Shown: positions 1 through 9,408 of the stretch, piece after piece
Position numbering within the stretch: position 1 is the stretch's first letter
Layout: each line of letters starts with the position of its first letter
NCBI GenBank assembly: GCA_029378245.1
Contig: JARKIF010000031.1
Location: forward strand, 434,001 to 498,000
Direction of reading: 5' to 3'
Length of the DNA: 64,000 nt
From: Roridomyces roridus
Taxonomy: Eukaryota; Basidiomycota; Agaricomycetes; Agaricales; Mycenaceae
Translations under genes and position numbers: made by a program
The notes under the pieces: generated by a model
Database searches by the model: none
What the model was told of the DNA's origin: nothing
What the model saw: only the letters and a program-made list of their open reading frames with translations

Positions 1-2
1 GG

Positions 3-1077
3 ATGGCTGCCAGCAGATACCACTTCCTCAACGGCAAACGGCGGATGCAGTTGACCCACCACAATCTCCCTCTCTTCCTTGACCTTCTTGGATCCCCTTT
101 CAATACTTTCTCGACGCGCCTCGAGCGTCTACGTGTCAAGGGTGTCGATTACACGACCCTGAAATCACTGTGGTCGGCGCTGCCACATTTTTCTCATCTA
201 CGAGAGCTACAGATCGGAGGACACTTCTTCGACCCAGTGGTGGACGTGGCTCTTTTGGGCCCTGAAGCGCAGATATTCCCGCGCGTCACCAGCCTCGCCA
301 TCGCTCGCATCTTTTTCTCGTCATATGGCACTCTCAACTCCTTTCTCGCGCGGGTTACTTCGCTGAGCGCGTTGAAAATCGAGGGGCTGAGGGATATCGA
401 TAAATTCGAAACCGATATCAATGCAGACCACCAATCTTCCCATCGTCTCCAGCTGCATCTCACTTCCCTCCACCTGGAGCTGGGACCCGCCATGCTGGCA
501 TGGCTGAAATGGAGCGGATTCTGCCTGCGTGCACGGGAGGGTCATCTGAACATCTCTCACACCTCGTCTTTCCCTATCGTATCGGAATATCTGAGCGCAG
601 CTCAATTCTCGCGCTTGACGCTGAGAGTACATTCATCCAATCTCCGTGCGTGAAGACTTCCAATTGACCGTACACAGTGCTGACCATCTCAAAGTACTAC
701 TGCAATACCCTCCCTCGTTGATTGCCCTCTGTTTATTGGATCCTCTCTGGATGTCAGGGTCCCAAGGCGACCTCTCTGTATCTCTCAACCTACTTCCATT
801 CTTGCGCCAGATTAGCTTGTCTATACCGGGGCTACAAGAGCTTGCATTTTGCATTGTGACCCTTCCCTTCCCCAATTTAGCAGCGGGATTACCTCCCACT
901 CATGAGGAGGTCACATCCATTCTCGACGGGGCGGGATTTGCGGGACTCCGTCGGCTCGAGTTTCTCATGTCGCGCGACATTGGGCGCGATGAGTTACGAG
1001 CAACGCTCGAATCCATCCTTCCCATGCAGTTCTCTCGAGGAATAGTCCGCCTTGGCGTTGAGGGTCCTGGGGCATGA
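3..1077 (+). CDS. F-box/LRR-like protein, 5' end outside window
   Basis: Two exons, 3-645 and 695-1077, joined by a 49-bp intron with a GTGCGT donor and CTGAC branch point. The phase is right: the frame of the second exon is entered only after splicing. About 341 residues are visible. The start is probably not the ATG at 3. The first residues (ending AASRYHF) look like the tail of an F-box 'W-x-x-x-SRYHLF' segment, so the F-box itself should lie upstream of the window. The rest is leucine-rich, with irregular LRR-like strands (LERLRVKGVD, HLRELQIGG, LTSLHLELG). Such proteins are usually substrate adaptors of SCF ubiquitin ligases; the substrate is unknown. The stop is at 1075-1077. Confidence 0.6.
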
Positions 1078-1974
1078 TCTACTTCCGGGGCTGGTGCGGG
1101 TCAAGGCATACATGCATGTCCTTCATCGGCGTCAGTCATTCTCGCGGCTCGCGTGCAAATGGTGGACTCGACGCTTGAGGTAGACCCAAGCACGGACTCG
1201 GAGCCGTAGACCTGCCGCCTGCGGATCCCAAGCGTCGTCTGGAGCATTGCCTCGTATCCCGTGCTCATCCTCCACGTCCCTTCTTCCAGCTTTCATCCGC
1301 TCACAACGCCGGGACTGTGCGCGCTCGTGGCTGTGACGGTCAGGATTACTCTCTGCGAGGCTCAAAAGACGCGGGCAGCCGGCACGCACGGGACGCAGGC
1401 AGACGCGTGAGCCTGAGCGAGACGGAGAAGGAGACGGTCGATGTACACACATAATGCGGAAACGAAGGTAGATCAAAAACCGTATTGTAGGAATGGAGGG
1501 GCAGGTACAGACGGAGTACAGCGACCACAAGAGGGTCGTAGGAGACCATCAAGGCACAGCTCAGCGAGCCTAGTATACAGACAATGCTACAGAATGAGCA
1601 GCGCCGCTCCGAGATGAAAACAGATATCGTGGTCGAGGCAGGAGAGCGGGGAGCCCCAAAGGGACGCCAGGCGATCCGATAGCATGAAAGCTGGGCGAGA
1701 GATGGAGGGATAGGTCAAGATCTTGGATAGCATGACCGGGATGGCATGCTCGGCGGCTCGAGAAGGAATATGCCGGAATGGTCCATGGAAAACGCATCGC
1801 AGTACAGCCCGCGATGCCCCGGTCGCTGAGAAGAACGCGGCGCCGAGAGCATAAGAATGGAGATCAAATCAGCCGCCCTCCGCCCCTACACCTGCCGCTA
1901 TATGTGACCACAGACTCCCACATCCATCGCCGCCCCACCAACCCCATCACCGCGACGCGAGATCTGTACTCGTT
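1078..1974. other. Intergenic, no gene supported
   Basis: No reading frame here has a recognisable family. Parts resemble 7.8-8.25 kb: blocks around 1620-1720 match 8050-8160, including a shared run that begins TCGTGGTCGAGG. This is the left end of a segmental duplication rather than a gene. The last ~70 bp resemble a pyrimidine-rich leader in front of the ATG at 1975. Confidence 0.4.
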
Positions 1975-2609
1975 ATGCCTCTGCCGAAAGCAGGCGAGGG
2001 ACACGCCACCTCTTCCCAATACACTGCATCATCGTCATCCTATGCGATCGGCGGCCCTTAAGCACGAAAGTACCCTTGCCAGTTTCCCGCAGCAGCAGCT
2101 GTGCTTCGGACGTATGGAATAAGCAGCTGGCCGCCGGTGTGCTTAACCCAGCGCTCAAAAGCGAAAGGCGCAAGGCGCGCAGGGGACCACGGAATGTGCA
2201 TGGGTGGATGCGGGTATCGCGAGGGTAAGGAGGCGGCAGCAACGACGAGGTCAAAGCTAGTCTTGCGTCGTGTCTGGAAGCTCTCGATTCGAGCTCGAAG
2301 GACCGACGGATTCGGAGGGGTAGGGAAGGAGGCCGGGAAGGAGGCAGGGGTGCAGAACCACTGAGGGACCTTCGTCTTCTCCCGGAGGTATAAGACGATG
2401 TACGTCGAGGTGACTTGCATCCGTCCATCTCGAACGGCCCAGATATGAAGTCGCGGAGGATGTCGATGGCCACACGAAGGCAATCAGCAACGCGAGGGAA
2501 TGCACGGGGCAGGCTCGCGGTATGCACGCTGGAGATCGTGTCAGAGGCAGGGCTGACGAGCAGCCGTATCGTGCGCGCGGATGCCACTGGATGGTCGGGG
2601 AAGACATGA
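1975..2609 (+). pseudogene. Decayed small gene, DUF6699-like (copy 1)
   Basis: Homologous over its length to 8264-8696. Both copies begin with an ATG in a matching leader and the peptide MP-x-x-KAGEG-x-ATSS. They share a W-x-KQL-x-AGVL segment, a SNGPD block and a C-terminal GLT-S-SRIVR block. These pieces lie in different frames here, with stops between them, so the copy is broken. The order Ser-rich head, W-KQLAAGVL, SNGPD...YTEYD-like strand resembles Agaricomycete DUF6699 proteins. That family call is inference from motif memory; the homology between the two copies is seen directly. Confidence 0.35.
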
Positions 2610-2689
2610 TATGATTTGACGGAGAGAGTGGCATGCATCGGGTTCGGCTGAGGAGGATGGACACATCCTACTACTACCGGGAGTCGGTA

Positions 2690-3109
2690 TGAGTCGGTAT
2701 GTGTGCTGCGCTACGCTGCAGAATACCGAAGCCACACGCAGGGATTCGTCTGCATCAAAGGTGAGTCGAAAGGGGAGGGACAGGACAGGGTTAGACCACG
2801 TACCTTGAAACCAGTCCATGCTCGCGACTGCGTCGTCGAGGATCGCTTATGACTCCCAGGAGAGAACAACGCACAATGGGAGAATGCCGTCAGGCGGTCG
2901 TGGAGGTTAGCAGTCTGGGACAGCGAGTGTGCGAGTACGTAGGTGCCAGGATGCAGGCTACTGAGGGTGAGGGCGCGGCAAGCGAAACGCAGGGGATTTG
3001 TCTGCACTCGGAGCTTAGTGAGATGGAGACGACAAGAGTCAGCGCACGCACCTTGAACCTGTCCTTGCTCACGACCGTGTCATACAGTAGCTCTCAGGAG
3101 TGAAAAGGC
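2690..3109. repeat. Imperfect direct repeats, two units
   Basis: Two units of roughly 215-250 bp share the same order of motifs: a GCAGGG-ATTYGTCTGC block, a GTGAG block, an ACCTTGAA block and a TGCTC-CGACYGTGTC-like end. They start near 2741 and 2988. A related unit or two lies at 8830-9150, in the duplicated segment. No coding frame is conserved between units. Function unknown. Confidence 0.4.
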
Positions 3110-3343
3110 GCCTCGTCGTATGGTGGCAATCGACCACGAGTCCACGGCGGAGAAGAGCTAGCTTGGCTGATCCTTCCCAATGTCATGGATAGCTACAGAG
3201 ACAACGGTACCGTTGGAATGCCTGCAGTTCATCCTGACTCGGCCAAAGTCGAAAGAACCGGAAGTTTGCGACCGTGGTGAAGACGAAGTGAAGACTACGT
3301 TTTTGATCTTTTGATCGACATTTTGATTTTGCCTCCCACCACC
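3110..3343 (+). promoter_or_regulatory. Conserved upstream region of F-box gene copy A
   Basis: The ~230 bp before the ATG at 3344 are nearly identical to the ~240 bp before the paralogue at 9409. Identity covers a block with GAGTGAAAA, AGCTAGCTTGGCTGATCC and a GTGAAGACGAAGTGAAGAC stretch close to the start. The identity extends far outside coding sequence, so it shows either recent duplication or conserved promoter function. The ATG context is CCACCATGG. Confidence 0.4.
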
Positions 3344-5323
3344 ATGGTCCGAACGCGGCGTGCTCAACAGCAGCACATGCAAATTACGCGGTGGCTCCCG
3401 AACGAGGTCCTCATCCGTATCATCCGCGATGCGAAAAGAGTAGACCAGGTCACCCTCTGCCGGGTGTCCAAGCTTTTTCACGCACTCTCCTGGCCCATCC
3501 TCTACCGAACTGTCGTGCTTCATCTTGACGACACTGGTCTCTCCGCCTTTTGCTACTCGCTGATCGAAAACCCCGAACGAGCGGATGCGATACGATCTTT
3601 TACCCTGAAAGAAGCCAAGCAAGTTGCTCCCCTTTTGCGTTTTGAGTACGCTGACCAAGTTCAAAAAGTCACTATGCTCCTAATTTCTCGCCGGATTATG
3701 ACAATTTAGGTGCTGCGATGAACCTTATGGGCAGCCTTGAGCATTTGCTGCTCCTTTTTGATGACGGGTTGCCTGCGCCCTCGCCCCAGGTGCCGCGTAC
3801 CCTCAATGTCTCATGGGCGCACCCTTTCTGGAATGCGCGCAGAGGGCTTTCCTCCTCTATGCGTGCGATGGCTTCTATCGTTGCCGATCTTTCCTATCCT
3901 TGCCTCAGGCGCTGTGTCCTCCAGATGGCCAAAGGTCATTGGCGGAAGCGATTTCTGTTGGCACATGGCTCAACATTGACGGAGGTCTCACTTGGGTGGT
4001 GGAAGGAGTCTCATTCGGTCGAGTCTGCCCCATCCGGTCACTGTCTGCCACGATTACAGGTGTTCCACGGCAGTGCCGAACTTCTCCCTCGGCTAGTGGG
4101 AGGCACTAGCCTCGAGGGTGCCCGTCTTCTATATAACAACAATCCAGAACAGATATTCAATGACGCAGCCCTGTCCCTCAAGGTCGTTTTCCTGCCCCAC
4201 TCGACCGTTTGTGGTGTCCAACCAGTATAGCCGTTATGGATCTCATCTTCTGCAACTGGAAAACAACTTGAAGTCCCTTTCAACGCACATGCCACATGTG
4301 ATTACACTTGAATTCAGTGTTATGTCCCGTTCCATTCTCACCAACTCCGGACCAATTTTGACCCAACTCCGGTTCCGGCTCAACAACCCCGGATCAATCT
4401 TGACCGGACTCCGGTCCTCGTTCGGACTTTTGCCCTTCTTCGATTTCATTCCATCCTTCACCCACTCGACCTTACTCCGGTGTAGATATCCACTCCTTAC
4501 CCCCTCCGGTTTCTCCAGTTTCTCCGGGGTATCCACCTCCACTCCGGGGTCCAAGTTTTTTACCTTGTCACTTTCTCCATATTCATCTGGGTATACATCA
4601 GTAGGCATTTAGTATATAAACCTCTGTACAAGCGCCATGTAACTCAGTTGGAATATTAACGTTCCTGGTCTATTTGACCTTGGCTGCTCCGAGCCCTCCT
4701 CTCCTCCTTTCTCGTCTCGTCCGGATTGCTTCCCTTGGAAGTAGCGTAGGGAACCCGGTCACCCTGGGTCTTTGTGGTGTCACCGGTTGGACTCCATCTC
4801 CCTCCTCCGACTTTTCGTCCTTCTCCGGAGTCCTTCGTCCCGGAGTTCCGGTCATTCAACTCCGGTCATCCTTATCCGGGATTCCAGTCAGCCTCGGATC
4901 CGGCACCTAACATTCAGATTCAATACAACTGTAACCGACGTGGCTCTTGTTACCAACTTTACTTCCCATACCAAATTACTCCGACAGATGGAAACCAACC
5001 GCGTTTTGGAGTACCTTCCGCATTTCAGTCAACTCCAATATGCGGCATTGCATCCTCCATGGATGCCGCACGAGTGGGAGTTGACTCGCACACCATCTTC
5101 GACACTGGCAGCAAAGGAGACTCTGGATACGTGGGCAATCGCGTGTCCGACGCTGAAAGCGTGTTCTATTGGTATGTGAGCATTCTGAATATCTTTCCGC
5201 AGCACCACTAACGCCACATGTGCAGGTTCTCTTGCCTGGATAAAAGTGTACGATGGGTGGGAGCGATTTTCGAGGGAGGAGTTTGAGATTGAAGCGGGTT
5301 TATCAGTATTCAATTATTCTTGA
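3344..5323 (+). pseudogene. F-box family member A, broken by an LTR and a frameshift
   Basis: Family layout: exon 1 3344-3618, exon 2 from 3669, exon 3 4988-5171, exon 4 5226-5323. Exon 1 encodes a short F-box (ITRWLPNEVLIRII, then CRVSKLFHALS). Intron 1 (3619-3668, 50 bp) has a GC donor, GCAAGT; the only nearby GT gives the wrong phase. Relative to the paralogue at 9409, exon 2 has an extra base near 4184 that puts it out of frame. A 595-bp solo LTR (4318-4912) sits near the end of exon 2. Exons 3 and 4 remain readable and end with the family tail EEFEIEAGLSVFN. A full-length product is not expected. Confidence 0.8.
4318..4912. mobile_element. Solo LTR of a retrotransposon
   Basis: 595 bp beginning TGTTA and ending TAACA, the short inverted ends typical of LTRs, flanked on both sides by the 5-bp duplication TTCAG (4313-4317 and 4913-4917). 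It contains a TATATAAA-like box near 4612. It is rich in ACTCCGG/CCGGAGT words. No gag/pol sequence is present, so it is the product of LTR-LTR recombination. Removing it with one TTCAG copy rejoins sequence homologous to the paralogue at 9409. The parent superfamily cannot be told from the LTR. Confidence 0.85.
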
Positions 5324-5445
5324 TGGACCCCGTGTCGAGTGACTCTCTTCGTTCTGAAAATCTTGCCCGTATTTCTTGCAAAAATCTCTGTAATCTAGAC
5401 TATTCATACTTCCAGACTTGAGCTTGATATCCAATTATCCAACCA

Positions 5446-6087
5446 TTGGCGCATCCCCCAGAATTTAATTTGGATCAACGTATCATTACAATAGGGGCAG
5501 TCAGAGTAGCCGATTAAGCACCGATTATGCTCGCGATTATGCATCCGATTCTGGAGCTCCAAATCGTGGGATAATCAGGAATTGTCTTAATCGTCGAATC
5601 GTGTGCAATTAACGCGACGATTCTCGATTACCCCTCATGCACCGGCAAACACCAGTCATAACCACAGGCCCTCTTTCATTCTGAGACTGTAAACCACATG
5701 AAAAATATTGGTTTGACCGGTTCAAATGACTGTACAGCTCACTGGTACCTTCCGGATTTTTCTCGGCAAGATAAGCGCAGAAACTCATGAACCAGGTTGG
5801 GAAAAAATTCAGACTTTCTCTCAGCATGTGCCGAGATGTTTCTGGCAGCACACTCATTTATTTCTGGACCAAACAACAAGTGTGCAGTACCATACATGCC
5901 CATATGTTGGTTTTTGTGTTCAGAATCCGCGCCATAATCGGCACCAAAATCGACATCAAGGTTGGGGCGGTCAAGGTCAGAATCCGATTATGCCGATTTT
6001 CATCATTTTTTAATTCCAGAATCGCGACCATAATCGTGACCATAATCCCTGCTGAATCATCTACTCTGACTGCCCCTAATGCGCCAA
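5446..6087. mobile_element. Non-autonomous terminal-inverted-repeat element
   Basis: The right end 6061-6087 reads CTACTCTGACTGCCCCTA then ATGCGCCAA. The left end has the exact complements TTGGCGCAT (5446-5454) and TAGGGGCAGTCAGAGTAG (5493-5510), separated by 38 bp, so the left terminus looks interrupted. The subterminal parts are also inverted: repeated CGATTATG words at left, CATAATCG words at right. No transposase frame. No clear target duplication was found, and the superfamily is open. Confidence 0.6.
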
Positions 6088-6147
6088 CGAAGAGTAGAGA
6101 ATTGAATACAAGTCCCTTCTCTATACATCACGCGAATCTCAACACTC

Positions 6148-7476
6148 TCAGTTCAACAACTCTTCGTAATCAAACACAGCAAATCCAGCGAACAGGAAAA
6201 AATGTGACTTGGCAATTTCTACCCACTCCTCTTCGCCCTTGAGCCACGCTGAATCCACTGCGACCAAAAAGGATCAGTATCAAAGGACGATCCATTTCAG
6301 AGCAACATCGAATCGAACCTATGCAGCAAAGTCTTAGATTCGGACAGAGATTCGCCCAGGTTTCCAAAGTAAGCCGCCAGGCGTCGCGATCCTGGGGTGC
6401 AGGGTCGACGTCTGGGGCATGCGTGGCTGCCAGACAGACGAGATGCTCGAACGGTTCTAGAGTCCCAGTTATGGTCTCAAGAATTTGCTGTATTCGGTGT
6501 TATTGAGCGTGCAAGTCGAGAACAAGCGAGAGACGACTCACAGAATCGATGGGTGTCGTTGCGCTCCGAACTTGGAGACTCATTATATACGGCATGCGCG
6601 ACGACAGAGCCATGAGGCTTTCCCGCAGCATACTGAGACCGTCTTCATTATCCAAAGCGTGATAGTCGTTGGACAGAATGAACGGGACATTGGGGTCCGT
6701 GAGCGACCTCAACGATTCCACGATCTGCTCGTTCTCCAAGGCGTCCCATCCCCACGCAGAAATCCGCGCTCGCTTCAGGCTCTCCGTCACGATATATGCA
6801 GGAAGCCCAGACGTCCCCTCGTAATGCCGCAGTTTGGGGAATCGTAGACGCGAAGAGGGTGCGGGCTCGATTTCGTTGAATCCGGAGACCCAAACGCGGA
6901 GATGAGTGAGATTCGGATGGCGAGCGAGGAATTTTAGGATAGGTACGTCATTCTCCTCGTCGCCGGACTTGATTCCTAGGCGATAGCCGGAGAGGTTGGG
7001 GAAGGTCAAGTCCGAGACACGGGAGCACACGGACGAGAGGCCGTCAGTGTATTCAAGCAAGCTGAGATCCTCGAGTTTCAGCATCAGCTTCATGGTGTTG
7101 AATATTGGCCCGTAGTTTGCTTGTTCCTGCTCCGGGTCTCTACAAACTCGTGATCAGCGTTAGCTACTCGGAGGCGAAACTTGACTTGCGGGTTCCGAAA
7201 CATCACCGTCATCTCTCGAGTAGCGGTGGCACGCTCGGGGTTTTGAATCATGGAATTGCAGAAAACAACGATGATGGTGCTATCCAATTTGGCAGTGTCG
7301 AGGCAAATCCTTCGGTTGACAATCGGGAGAGATAGCGCGTGGAAGAGTTTGGAGACGCGGGAGAGGACCGCCCGGTCAGTCATCGAGGCAGACTGGATAA
7401 TGTGCACGAGGACCTCGTTTGGGAGCCAACGAGTAATTTGCATGCGGGCCCTGTTGCCACTCCGTGTCAGGACCAT
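6148..7476 (-). CDS. F-box protein, family member B
   Basis: Four exons on the minus strand: 7476-7190, 7139-6542, 6487-6319, 6257-6148, giving 387 residues. Intron phases are 2, 0, 1 as in all family members. Intron 1 (7140-7189) has a GC donor, GCAAGT. The N-terminus is MVLTRSGNRARMQITRWLPN, followed by the short F-box. The middle is leucine-rich with a family block RLRFPKLRHYEG and WGWDALENEQIVESLRSLTD. The C-terminus has CCIG then a Trp-containing tail. Probably an SCF substrate adaptor. The start at 7476 is the second of two ATGs created by a 19-bp tandem duplication; the upstream ATG at 7495 is out of frame and could lower translation. Confidence 0.8.
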
Positions 7477-7499
7477 GGTGCCGTGTCAGGACCATGGTG
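7462..7499. repeat. 19-bp tandem duplication across a start codon
   Basis: CCGTGTCAGGACCATGGTG occurs twice in a row (7462-7480, 7481-7499). On the minus strand each copy carries an ATG in an ACCATGG context. Because 19 is not a multiple of three, the two ATGs are in different frames. Only the inner one (7476) opens the F-box frame. Confidence 0.9.
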
Positions 7500-7569
7500 G
7501 TCGAAAGCAAGAGATGTCGATCAATAAATAAACACAAAGCAACTACGCCGATGACGCAACGGTAAAGAT

Positions 7570-7625
7570 CCAGTCGCCAAAAAGCCTCCCGCCGGTATTC
7601 CTCTCACCTTGTCTCCACATATTCC
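7570..7625 (-). pseudogene. Orphan fragment of an F-box last exon
   Basis: The plus-strand text around CCTCCCGCCGGTATTCCTCT matches the last exon of the F-box gene at 16381-17668 (CCTCCCGCTGGTATTCCTCC near 16426) and the relic at 12548. It is short, without the neighbouring exons, and not translatable as a gene. Confidence 0.45.
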
Positions 7626-8263
7626 TTGTCCAAAAGCCGGCATATGCCCTCGCCCGCCGTTTTCCTTTTGTCGAAGCCTTTAACGAATCCCGTACACCAG
7701 GCTTCGCTGCTACCTGCATTTCCGCATTTCCAGTCACCCTCCTCCACGGGCAATCCGCTCCAGCTTGGACCCCGTCACAGCACCCGGGACCTCGTGCACG
7801 CTGTGAGAGTGCCGCGCAGATGTCGCGCATGACGGTGGTCAAAAGACCATCTTGGTCGTCTATTGCTCATCGATCTTTCTCCATCCGAGACCCACAAATG
7901 CAGAAGCGGGAGCGCCGCGTACGTGACGGAGACAGCGACGAGAGCCTGAACGGGACGGATGGGATGAAGAAACGAGGACAGATCGCGCCTACAACGACGA
8001 ATGAGCAGTGCCGAGCCTCTGGGATGAAAGTGTGTGTATATCGGTGAACGTCGTGGTCGAGGAGGAGAGCGAGGGGAACCACAAAAGGAGGCCAGGCTAT
8101 CCGATCGCATGATCACCCGAACTGGGCGGGAGACGGAGGGATGAGTGCAGAGGTAGCGCCCGAGAGCCTAAGCATCGGGATGGAAGCACACCGCTATCCG
8201 TGACCACGGAACGAGCCCATCTCATTCACCGCCCACCACCACGTCGCAAGATCCATTCTCGTC
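7626..8263. other. Intergenic, left part of the second segmental copy
   Basis: No supported gene. From about 7.8 kb it is diverged duplicate of 1.35-1.97 kb, ending in a leader like the one before 1975. Confidence 0.4.
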
Positions 8264-8696
8264 ATGCCTTTCGCGAAAGCAGGCGAGGGACGGGCCACAT
8301 CTTCCCGATATCCGAGATCATCCTCCTATTCGGAGGATTGGCAAAAGCAGCTGGATGCCGGCGTGCTTGAACGAGAACGGAATGTGCACGGGTAGGCGTG
8401 GGTGGTGGGACTGGGGGTGAGTATGACGAGACGGATTCGGAGGGGTAGGGAATGTGGCCGAGAGGCGGGAGGTCGTCCATGGACCATCGAGGTGTCTTGG
8501 GCTTATCGCCCGCTCCTCCGTCTCCAATGGTCCAGATGTGGGGGAATACACGGAGTATGACGGTATGGAGGCGCTCCGGAATGCGATGACATTCGGGGAG
8601 CAGGCTCGCGAATGCGATTGGGTAACAGTACGGTGCTTGTCCATTCGAGATCACGGACTGACGGGCAGTCGTATCGTGCGCTTGCAATCTGTATGA
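8264..8696 (+). pseudogene. Small gene or relic, DUF6699-like (copy 2)
   Basis: ATG at 8264 opens MPFAKAGEGRATSS..., a Ser-rich head, then EDWQKQLDAGVL and a stop at about 8396. Further on, one frame reads PWTIEVS and the next reads SNGPDVGEYTEYDGMEALRN, then GLTGSRIVR to a stop at 8694-8696. The PWTIEV strand followed by a Y-T-x-YD...EALR helix is the pattern I associate with DUF6699 proteins of Agaricomycetes. The frame changes need either introns I cannot place or frameshifts, so I treat it as a relic. Copy 1 is at 1975-2609. Confidence 0.4.
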
Positions 8697-9167
8697 CGAA
8701 ATTGAAGGTCTAATGCGCCTGGAGAAGGCACGGGATGACTTGGAAGCAGAGGGCGGCATGGATTGGCCCGGCTGAGGATGGACACCCCGTTCGGTGAGCA
8801 GACTGAGCCACTGCAGAATATCGTGTCTACCTCTAGGGTAAGCTAGATACAGAGGGACATGGCTAACGTACCTTGAAACCAGTCCATGCTCGCCACTGTG
8901 TCGACAAAGACCGCCAGTAGCCTAGCCACTCCCAGAAAGGCACAATGAGAGAATACCGTCAGGCGCGTTGTGTCGGTCGTAGAGGTTATCAGTCTGGGAT
9001 GGTACGAGCCCGCAGACGCTGCTAGGCCGCAGAGTACCAAGGATGAAGGGCATGGTAAGCGAGACGCGAGGGTTTGTCTGCTCCGAGCTGAGTGAGACGA
9101 AGACGACGAGAGTCAGCGTACGCACCTTAAAGCTGCCCATGACCTACAGTAACTCTCAGGAGTGAAA
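8697..9167. other. Non-coding duplicate of 2.6-3.1 kb
   Basis: It carries the same ACCTTGAAACCAGTCCATGC block (near 8870) and neighbouring motifs as the repeats at 2690-3109. No coding frame is conserved between the copies. Confidence 0.4.
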
Positions 9168-9408
9168 AAGTGCCTCGTCGTATGGTGACAGTCGACCACA
9201 AATCCACAGCGGAGAAGAGCTAGCTTGGCTGATCCTTCCCAATGCCATGGATAGCTACAGAGACAAGGGAACAGTTGGAATGCCTGGAGTTCATCTTGAC
9301 TCAGCCAAAGTCGAAAGAACTGGAAGTTTGCGACCGTGGTGAAGACGAAGTGAAGACGACGAATTTGATCTTTTGATCGACATTTTGATCTTGCCTCCTA
9401 CCACCACC
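9168..9408 (+). promoter_or_regulatory. Conserved upstream region of F-box gene C
   Basis: Nearly identical to 3110-3343 up to the ATG at 9409. Because this gene is intact while copy A is broken, this is the better candidate for a working promoter. No clear TATA box is visible. Confidence 0.4.

Noticed and set aside
2541..3072. Minus-strand reading as a DUF6534-type membrane protein relic (WTGFK-like and SLALLIAF-like pieces)
   Set aside because: Pieces occur in different frames, the second segmental copy does not keep them, and the plus-strand DUF6699-like reading explains both copies better.
3158..3664. 168-codon minus-strand frame opposite F-box copy A
   Set aside because: Antisense to a clear F-box exon and to its promoter; no family.
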